DNA from: CAZILM01 sp964625325
GTDB lineage: Bacteria; Patescibacteriota; Saccharimonadia; Saccharimonadales; CAYVSP01
Assembly (NCBI GenBank): GCA_964625325.1
Contig: CAZVBA010000031.1
Location: 1-8,059, forward strand
Direction of reading: 5' to 3'
DNA: 8,059 nt
Made by a program: the position numbers and the translations under genes. Each line of letters begins with the position of its first letter. Within the stretch, counting starts at the first letter, position 1. Below, piece after piece: positions 1 to 4,474 of the stretch. The notes beneath the pieces are model-generated. The model saw nothing but the letters and a program-made list of their open reading frames with translations, did no database searches and was not told the DNA's origin.

Positions 1-81
1 GGTATGCTCTCGTAAGTTGTCATTACACGTATAGGTAATATAGTCCATTTCGTGCTAGAATATGAATATACAAACATATTG

Positions 82-110
82 TTGACTTTCGTAAATATGT
101 GTTATATAAT
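82..110 (+). promoter_or_regulatory. Sigma-70-type promoter of the sigma4/winged-helix gene
   Basis: TTGACT at 82-87 and a perfect TATAAT at 105-110 are separated by an ideal 17-bp spacer, in an AT-rich stretch. Transcription would start near 117, leaving a leader of about 36 nt before the ATG at 153. Two inverted repeats flank the promoter: AATATG (59-64) / CATATT (75-80) directly upstream of the -35 box, and CGTTA (120-124) / TAACG (130-134) at the start of the transcript. Either could be an operator, but no regulator can be assigned from sequence alone. Confidence 0.8.
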
Positions 111-152
111 TATACAAAACGTTAGCAATTAACGGATAGGGAAGTACAGAAC

Positions 153-1193
153 ATGACAGCCACAACCGAAACTACCACCAAACTCAATGTTGAGAAGATT
201 GTTAATGACGTACTTGGCACGATTGACAGGGAACGGGAACGTGAAATCGTAGCTCGCCGTTATGGTTTATTTGACCGTAAAGAGACTTTGGAACAGATAG
301 GGGAGTTACTGGGCATTACCCGCGAGCGCGTCCGCCAGCTGGAAAAAGCCGTGGTGGCTCGTCTTAAGACCTCAGCCGACAACGGCCTACCGCACATCAA
401 AGACGTCCAAGCCGCTTTTATTGAAGAGTTGCGCGGTCTTGGCAATATTGCCCGCGTCAGCGACCTGACTAAGCGCGTTACCAAGGACAGCGGCCGGCAG
501 GACCAGTCCCGCGTGTCTTTCCTGGCCCAACTCAGCCCGGAATTAGTCGTAATTGATGACAACGACCATTTTTATCACGCCGTTGGTATTAAAGGCTCTC
601 ACAACGAGAAAGCCATCCGCGACCAAGTCCAGAAGATTATCGACACCGTCAAGCAAATCGGCGAACCAACCGATATCGAAACTGTGGCTGAGAAAATCGG
701 CAACAAGGACGCCAAGCACGTCGAGGCCCTGGCCAGTATTTCCAAGCAACTGGCGACACTTAATGGCCGCTGGGGCCTGGTTAAGTGGCCGCTGGTCAAC
801 CCAAAGAACATTCGCGACAAGATCTACGTTATCCTGAAGGAACACGGCAAGCACATGCACTTTAATGAAATTGCCGCTTCCATCAAAGATTCCGAGTTCA
901 AGCGCAAGGATGTCACTACCCAGGCGATTCACAACGAGCTTATTAAAGACAAGCGTTTTGTATTGATAGGGCGGGGGATTTACGCCCTAAAAGAGTGGGG
1001 TTACAAGAAGGGCACAGTCGCCGATGTTATCTCAGAGGTACTTAGAAAAGAAGGCGGGCCGCTGCACCGCGATGAAATTGTCAAGCGTGTGCTGAAGAGC
1101 CGCTACGTCAAAGAAACCACCATTCTATTGAACCTGCAGGGCAAGGGCCAGTTCAAACGCGTCGCCAAAGCCACCTACGCCCTAGCTGAATAA
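153..1193 (+). CDS. Sigma region 4-like HTH protein with tandem HARE-HTH/winged-helix modules
   Basis: This is a 346-residue cytoplasmic, probably DNA-binding protein. Residues about 11-72 resemble sigma-70 region 4, the part that reads the -35 box: a 'DRERE..ARRYGL' helix, then 'TLEQIGELLGITRERVRQLE', a canonical helix-turn-helix. No sigma region 2 (-10 recognition and core binding) is visible, so it is unlikely to be a complete sigma factor. Residues about 218-284 look like a HARE-HTH domain, the fold of RNA polymerase delta (RpoE), with the winged signature 'FVLIGRGIYALKEWGY'. Residues 286-345 form a similar unit, and 82-146 and 152-214 may be two more degenerate ones. The ATG at 153 follows a purine-rich GGGAAG (139-144) at 8 nt. 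Related proteins are usually annotated as sigma-like HTH or HARE-HTH proteins. A role in modulating transcription initiation is inferred. The CDS is confident; the function is only broadly assigned. Confidence 0.85.
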   Translation: MTATTETTTKLNVEKIVNDVLGTIDREREREIVARRYGLFDRKETLEQIGELLGITRERVRQLEKAVVARLKTSADNGLPHIKDVQAAFIEELRGLGNIARVSDLTKRVTKDSGRQDQSRVSFLAQLSPELVVIDDNDHFYHAVGIKGSHNEKAIRDQVQKIIDTVKQIGEPTDIETVAEKIGNKDAKHVEALASISKQLATLNGRWGLVKWPLVNPKNIRDKIYVILKEHGKHMHFNEIAASIKDSEFKRKDVTTQAIHNELIKDKRFVLIGRGIYALKEWGYKKGTVADVISEVLRKEGGPLHRDEIVKRVLKSRYVKETTILLNLQGKGQFKRVAKATYALAE

Positions 1194-1219
1194 TCATATG
1201 TCCGAGAACTGTCTTGGTA

Positions 1220-1250
1220 TGGGTCGGAGTGTGCCAACGATATATAATCG
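1220..1250 (+). promoter_or_regulatory. Possible promoter with dyad over the -10 box
   Basis: A perfect TATAAT lies at 1243-1248 in the 77-bp gap before the 129-residue gene. The hexamer 17 bp upstream (1220-1225, TGGGTC) is a poor -35, so any promoter would be weak or activator-dependent. The -10 sits within an inverted repeat, AACGAT (1237-1242) / ATCGTT (1247-1252), which would suit an autoregulatory operator. The gap also holds a small hairpin at 1202-1217 (CCGAGA, ACTG, TCTTGG) with no following T-run, so it is not a convincing terminator. Readthrough from the upstream gene remains possible. Confidence 0.4.
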
Positions 1251-1270
1251 TTCGGTAAGGATAATCTGAA

Positions 1271-1660
1271 ATGCCCCGCGATCCACATTTTCCACTAACC
1301 ATGCGCCAGGAAGAAATCATGCTGGCTACCTCCGCTAAAGGCCCCAACGGCCTTATCACAATACCAGGCATCGTCGAGGTCGTTCATGCCGAAGACTCCG
1401 ATAGTACGCGTCGGGCTCTTTATTACGTGATGGATGAGCTCGTTGAATTGAGGATGGTTGAGGCCCGAGAACTACCGCCCACTGATATTTATCGTAATGG
1501 ACGGACGGGTAGGCTACCGGTATGGGGCTTCACTACCGCGCCGGACTTTGCGCCCGCACTACTTAAATACCTACGGCCTAAGAGCGAACGAATTGATGAG
1601 GCCATTCATGGCACTGAGTCGATTATTCGTAAAACAAACAAATTGCGAACACGTAAATAG
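1271..1660 (+). CDS. Hypothetical protein, probable small winged-helix DNA-binding protein
   Basis: This 129-residue soluble protein belongs to no family I recognise. The order of elements suggests a winged helix of PadR/MarR type: helix 'MRQEEIMLATSA' (11-22); a turn and helix 'ITIPGIVEVVHA' (29-40); a candidate recognition helix 'STRRALYYVMDELVELRMV' (45-63); a hairpin-like wing rich in R, G and P (65-88); then a charged C-terminal helix (about 93-129) that could dimerise. No signal peptide or membrane segment is seen. The ATG at 1271 follows AAGGA (1257-1261) at 9 nt, which favours this start. It lies 77 bp downstream of the sigma4/winged-helix gene on the same strand, so the two may share transcription. 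The last codons (NKLRT) fall in a 14-bp sequence repeated at 2199-2212. The fold is inferred from the predicted helix pattern; target and function are unknown. Confidence 0.65.
   Translation: MPRDPHFPLTMRQEEIMLATSAKGPNGLITIPGIVEVVHAEDSDSTRRALYYVMDELVELRMVEARELPPTDIYRNGRTGRLPVWGFTTAPDFAPALLKYLRPKSERIDEAIHGTESIIRKTNKLRTRK
1637..1650 (+). repeat. 14-bp direct repeat, copy 1
   Basis: AACAAATTGCGAAC occurs here, inside the last codons of the 129-residue gene, and again at 2199-2212 in the same orientation, 562 bp away. It could be chance, the remnant of a short duplication, or a functional site. Confidence 0.6.
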
Positions 1661-1800
1661 TTATGTAGTCAAACAATGGTGGGTTGTGGAGCTGGCTTTT
1701 TTGTAGGCGAGACTGGCAAAGCAGGGAGTTACAAAAATTATAAAAACGAAATTCAAAATCATATGGGAAATAGACCGACAAACATAGCAGCAGAGCACAC

Positions 1801-1859
1801 CAATCGTCCATAGACCATACGTCGCACAATGTATATTTTGCGACTCTATATATGGATTG
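1801..1859. repeat. 59-bp imperfect palindrome / extended hairpin
   Basis: The arms pair as CAAT (1801-1804) with ATTG (1856-1859), CCATA (1808-1812) with TATGG (1851-1855), GTCGCA (1821-1826) with TGCGAC (1839-1844), and AAT (1828-1830) with ATT (1835-1837), around a GTAT loop. That gives 18 Watson-Crick pairs interrupted by a 3-nt bulge, an asymmetric internal loop and one mismatch. There are no G-U pairs, so the coding strand cannot be inferred. It could be an RNA hairpin, a protein-binding palindrome or a remnant of a small repeat element. Confidence 0.55.
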
Positions 1860-1877
1860 TAAGATGATAACCAATAC

Positions 1878-1893
1878 CTCCCCGTTAGGGGAG
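1878..1893. repeat. GC-rich hairpin
   Basis: CTCCCC (1878-1883) and GGGGAG (1888-1893) form a perfect 6-bp stem around a GTTA tetraloop. ATAA (1867-1870) and TTAT (1894-1897) could extend it across a 7-nt bulge. No T-run follows on either strand, so it is not a standard terminator. Confidence 0.5.
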
Positions 1894-2011
1894 TTATGAA
1901 CGCTCGCACGTGTAATGCGCTATTATTGTCACGCGCTGCACTCTCCACTACGTATGACTGCTGCTTTAGACTAACCACTACTACTAACGGCTCAAGAAGC
2001 CCTAGTGTCGT

Positions 2012-2041
2012 AAAACTTTTCACGGCGCTATGTAAAGTTTT
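2012..2041. repeat. Perfect 8-bp inverted repeat
   Basis: AAAACTTT (2012-2019) and AAAGTTTT (2034-2041) are exact reverse complements separated by 14 bp. The A-run on one side and T-run on the other would suit a weak bidirectional terminator between convergent transcripts, but the stem is AT-rich and the loop is long, so an operator or chance is equally possible. Confidence 0.4.
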
Positions 2042-2131
2042 CCACAACGACCATATTTGACACCACTTGCTTTTTGTACCTTTCTATACTTTTGTATATG
2101 TCTCCCCTTTATGCTGCCTATACCCCACTAT

Positions 2132-2159
2132 TTGACATTTGCCTATTGCGATATATTAA
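2132..2159 (+). promoter_or_regulatory. Promoter-like sequence upstream of the RNA candidate
   Basis: A perfect TTGACA (2132-2137) is followed after 16 bp by TATTAA (2154-2159). The surrounding sequence is AT-rich. There is no protein gene immediately downstream on this strand, so if active it would transcribe the candidate RNA from about 2167. Confidence 0.45.
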
Positions 2160-2166
2160 TATAGTT

Positions 2167-2195
2167 TTTTGTGATATTCATCAATTAGCTATAAT
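2167..2195 (+). promoter_or_regulatory. Second promoter-like sequence, proximal to the RNA candidate
   Basis: A perfect TATAAT at 2190-2195 has a weak TTTTGT (2167-2172) 17 bp upstream. It would place +1 near 2202, at the start of the structured segment. With the sequence at 2132-2159 it forms a tandem pair pointing rightwards. Confidence 0.45.
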
Positions 2196-2198
2196 ATG

Positions 2199-2212
2199 AA
2201 CAAATTGCGAAC
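2199..2212 (+). repeat. 14-bp direct repeat, copy 2
   Basis: This is an exact copy of AACAAATTGCGAAC from 1637-1650. It lies just after the proximal -10 box, at the predicted 5' end of the RNA candidate. Its ATTGCG (2204-2209) can pair with CGCAAT (2272-2277) further along the same transcript. Confidence 0.6.
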
Positions 2213-2345
2213 TATAGAGGGAAGAGTGGGAGAGTCGCTCGCACATAGTAAAAAGTGTGCGTTACACGCGGCGCAATCCGGTTGGTTGCTCCGGTTGCAC
2301 TTGGCTTATACCCACTTTTGTCCTATGTACTCGCTTCCCTGTTTC
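2202..2345 (+). ncRNA. Candidate structured small RNA, family unknown
   Basis: Downstream of two promoter-like sequences, this segment folds by hand into three helices. The closing helix P1 pairs ATAG (2214-2217) with CTAT (2323-2326) and AAGAGTGGG (2222-2230) with CCCACTTTT (2311-2319), plus two pairs between. P2 is CGCACA (2240-2245) / TGTGCG (2256-2261) with an A-rich loop. P3 is GCAA-T-CCGG (2273-2281) with CCGG-TTGC (2291-2298), with one bulged T. P1 uses two G-U pairs (2224-2317 and 2220-2321) that would be C-A mismatches on the other strand, which favours + strand RNA. Alternative pairings exist: GGGAAG (2219-2224) with CTTCCC (2334-2339), and ATTGCG (2204-2209) with the left arm of P3, so a two-state fold is possible. 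The 3' end is uncertain and no clear terminator is seen; readthrough would be antisense to ftsQ. The other reading is a 3' UTR of the leftward operon, with a weak hairpin and T5 at 2250-2275. The motifs of tmRNA, SRP RNA and RNase P RNA are absent. Confidence 0.4.
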
Positions 2346-2346
2346 C

Positions 2347-3255
2347 TTATTTATAAAAGGCTTTTTCTTCGACGCGAACGTCAATATATTCACTGGGGGC
2401 GCGGTTCTCGGCCCCCAGCTTCTGTTTGACCGCCAGGAAGGTGCCGACTTGCTGTCGGGCATCAATAGAGGTGTTGAACTTGATGAAAAAGGCTGTATCC
2501 TTAAGTCGCACGTCGACTTGATTTGGGGCGGCTGGTAAAGTAATCGAATCAATCTGTAATTTCTCGGCTTTGAGTTGGGCCACCAACGCTTGGATAAAGC
2601 TAACCTGGCTGGTCGGCAATACGGCTGAACCGGTCTGAATCGTGAGGCCGCTATCGTCGATGATAACTGGTAGATCCTTGAGGGCCGGGTTATCGGCCTT
2701 AAGTCCGGCTGCTACGGCTTTGCCATTGCTACCGACCACCACCAGACCAGTCTTGGTTGATAGGACTAACACCGGCTGAACCGCTGCCAGTTCGATAAAC
2801 GGGCGGTGGCCCAGCAGTGGTAGCGTTACGGACACTTCGCTGAGTTCAGGGAACTGTTGCTTCATTTGGCGTTCAACCTTACCGGTGTCAATGGTAAGTT
2901 TGTTGTGGTCAAACCAAGAATGCTTGAGGATTGATTCGGCTGCAGACTGGTACTCGCCCGGTTGGCGGATAGCGATGCCGTGCGGGACGGCTGCCAAGGA
3001 AATTTTGGGATGACTGTCTAGCTTTAATACGTAGCCCAGGCTGATTACTAACGCTACAGCTGCTACGAACGAGGGAATGTACCGCCACAACGGCCGCCGC
3101 TTCTGGGGGCGTGGCGCCTGCCCTACCCTACCACTGCTTTGTGGCTCAGGTGCGCGGTTGGCGTAATAAGAAAAAACACCACGGCCACGCGCCGGCACCT
3201 TACCGTTACTACGACGGTCATTTTCCTTAGGGTTAGATTTAGGTCTTAGTTTCAT
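2347..3255 (-). CDS. ftsQ: Cell-division protein FtsQ/DivIB
   Basis: This is a 302-residue bitopic divisome protein, known in other bacteria to link early division proteins to the FtsW-FtsI synthase. Residues 1-55 are a basic, Pro/Arg-rich cytoplasmic tail. One membrane segment spans about 57-77 ('WRYIPSFVAAVALVISLGYV'). About 84-157 fits a POTRA domain ending in 'PFIELAAVQPVLVL'. The rest (158-302) fits the beta domain, with the 'GLVVVGSNGKAVA' strand-turn typical of FtsQ/DivIB. The ATG at 3255 was chosen because it starts the basic tail. An in-frame ATG at 3321 would add 22 residues lying wholly within murG. The chosen start overlaps the end of murG by 17 bp and has no recognisable Shine-Dalgarno sequence, so expression probably depends on coupling to murG translation. 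It is the last gene of the cluster: ftsA and ftsZ, which often follow, are absent. Sequence identity to model FtsQ appears low; the assignment rests on architecture and position. Confidence 0.85.
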   Translation of the reverse strand: MKLRPKSNPKENDRRSNGKVPARGRGVFSYYANRAPEPQSSGRVGQAPRPQKRRPLWRYIPSFVAAVALVISLGYVLKLDSHPKISLAAVPHGIAIRQPGEYQSAAESILKHSWFDHNKLTIDTGKVERQMKQQFPELSEVSVTLPLLGHRPFIELAAVQPVLVLSTKTGLVVVGSNGKAVAAGLKADNPALKDLPVIIDDSGLTIQTGSAVLPTSQVSFIQALVAQLKAEKLQIDSITLPAAPNQVDVRLKDTAFFIKFNTSIDARQQVGTFLAVKQKLGAENRAPSEYIDVRVEEKAFYK

Positions 3256-4474
3256 CGGACTGTTTGTTAAAAGTTTGAAGCAATAACTCGGCCAGCTGAT
3301 CAGCTGCATCAGACTTGGCAAAACTATGGAGGGCAGCCCCCAATTGACCCCTAGCCACTGGCGCAGCTAGCAGTTCGGTAACGGTTTGCAAAAGCTCGGC
3401 GCCACCGGTCAGTGGATCAGCCTCATGTACTACTTTTATGGCGCCGTGGGCCGCTAATTGGTCGGCGTTCTTGAGCTGGTGCCCACCGGTGAGTAGTGGA
3501 TTGGGCACGATGATACAAGCTTTGCCCTGGGCGGCGAATTCAGCTAGACTGGTCGCCCCTGCCCTGCTTATGACGACATCGGCCGCGCCGCTGTAACGGT
3601 AGACACCCTCAATAAAGCCTTTAACAATGGCTTGGTGGCGTTGCCGCGGTGGTAATAAGCTATCATAAAGCTCGTTCATTTTGACCTCGTGGTCGCGCCC
3701 GACGGCGTGGACTATAGCGGCATTAGGGTATTGTGTGACAATTGCCGGCATTTGGTGAGCTATCATCATATTTAGACGGTCTGCACCCAAGCCGCCGCCA
3801 GTGGCTAAGATAACCTGCTCGTACATATCGAGCTTTAACTCGCTGCGCCATTTGGCTTGCTGGGCCGGTGTTACCAGCTTAAATGTATCGGCAATCGGTA
3901 CTCCAACGTAAAATGTCTTGTCCGGCGGATAGGCATAGTGCTCGGCCGGCAGGCCGACAGCGTGGGCGGCAGCGTGTTTGGCAATTAGCCGATTAGCTAA
4001 ACTCGGCAAAGCATCCAAATCAAGCGTAACGTAAGGAATATGGCGCCAGCGGGCCGCCCAGCCGACTGGCACGCCGACGTAAGCGCCCTTGATAAAGACG
4101 CCGTCCGGCTTGAGCTTGCCGAGCAAACGTAAGCTTTGCAAAGTGCCGATAATCACCCGAAAAAAGTCCCGGGCATTCTTGGCCAAGGTTACGACGTCAA
4201 ACAGCTGGCGCCAGCCTTCACCATGGTAGCGGCGCCATTTGCCACCAGTAATTTCTTTGACTTCGTCAATATCACTGCCGGCGGCCACTAAATCACCTAG
4301 TTTATCGCTTTTTTGGGCGACGTAGACCAAATAGCATCCCGGCTGTTTTTGCTTGAGAGCTTTAGCCACGGCCAAAACCGGAGTTATGTGGCCCCCGGAG
4401 CCACCACCGGTCAATACGATTACGGTTTTTTCTGAGTCAGGCATATTAGCGTTTGCTCGAGTATTCAACGGCAT
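3239..4474 (-). CDS. murG: UDP-GlcNAc:undecaprenyl-PP-MurNAc-pentapeptide GlcNAc transferase (MurG)
   Basis: MurG is a peripheral inner-membrane GT28 enzyme that converts lipid I to lipid II. The frame gives 411 residues, longer than the usual 350-370. The N-terminal glycine loop 'TGGGSGGH' (22-29) is intact. In the C-terminal UDP-GlcNAc domain, 'SRAGATSLAEFAAQGK' carries the conserved Glu (312), followed by 'GGHQLKNA' with the conserved Gln (333). Other signatures diverge: the usual 'HEQN' region reads 'LDLDALPSLAN' (151-161), and 'GGSQGAR' reads 'GGGLGAD' (226-232). The start is uncertain. AGGAG (4477-4481), encoded by paired AGG-AGA Arg codons at the end of ftsW, lies 2 nt before the ATG at 4474 and 8 nt before an in-frame TTG at 4468. 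A third start, ATG at 4444, sits 1 nt after the ftsW stop and gives 401 residues with a typical MurG N-terminus. It overlaps ftsQ by 17 bp at its 3' end. Confidence 0.93.
   Translation of the reverse strand: MPLNTRANANMPDSEKTVIVLTGGGSGGHITPVLAVAKALKQKQPGCYLVYVAQKSDKLGDLVAAGSDIDEVKEITGGKWRRYHGEGWRQLFDVVTLAKNARDFFRVIIGTLQSLRLLGKLKPDGVFIKGAYVGVPVGWAARWRHIPYVTLDLDALPSLANRLIAKHAAAHAVGLPAEHYAYPPDKTFYVGVPIADTFKLVTPAQQAKWRSELKLDMYEQVILATGGGLGADRLNMMIAHQMPAIVTQYPNAAIVHAVGRDHEVKMNELYDSLLPPRQRHQAIVKGFIEGVYRYSGAADVVISRAGATSLAEFAAQGKACIIVPNPLLTGGHQLKNADQLAAHGAIKVVHEADPLTGGAELLQTVTELLAAPVARGQLGAALHSFAKSDAADQLAELLLQTFNKQSDETKT

Larger units (their letters stand above)
1661..2131. other. Gene-free, AT-rich intergenic stretch with inverted repeats
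   Basis: No convincing protein gene is present. The open frames on the - strand here (for example 1661-2047) are rich in Cys, Ser and Tyr, lack a ribosome-binding site and resemble no family I know. A T6 run at 1697-1702 follows the 129-residue gene but no stable hairpin precedes it, so a classical terminator is not supported. The stretch contains a long imperfect palindrome (1801-1859), a GC hairpin (1878-1893), an 8-bp inverted repeat (2012-2041) and a small AT hairpin (TATAC, TTTT, GTATA at 2085-2098). No tRNA, tmRNA, RNase P or SRP RNA signature was recognised on either strand. Confidence 0.6.

Noticed and set aside
153..1193. Complete alternative sigma factor
   Set aside because: Only a region 4-like helix-turn-helix is visible; no region 2 for -10 recognition or core binding.
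1697..1702. T6 run as a rho-independent terminator of the 129-residue gene
   Set aside because: No stable GC-rich stem lies directly upstream; only a 4-bp ACAA/TTGT pairing is visible at a distance.
1661..2047. 128-codon open frame on the - strand in the intergenic region
   Set aside because: No ribosome-binding site, atypical residue mix, no recognisable domain, and it runs through the inverted repeats. It looks like a chance frame.
1801..2098. CRISPR array or insertion-sequence ends
   Set aside because: The inverted repeats differ from each other, have no regular spacing, and no transposase or cas gene is nearby.
1661..2346. tmRNA, RNase P RNA or SRP RNA in the intergenic region
   Set aside because: None of the hallmark motifs (T-loop GGTTCRA, GAGGAAAGTCC, or the SRP GGAA/AGCAG motifs) could be found on either strand.
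2196..2429. 77-codon + strand frame starting MNKLRT
   Set aside because: It runs through the structured RNA candidate and antisense into ftsQ, and its residue composition is not protein-like. The NKLRT start only reflects the 14-bp repeat.
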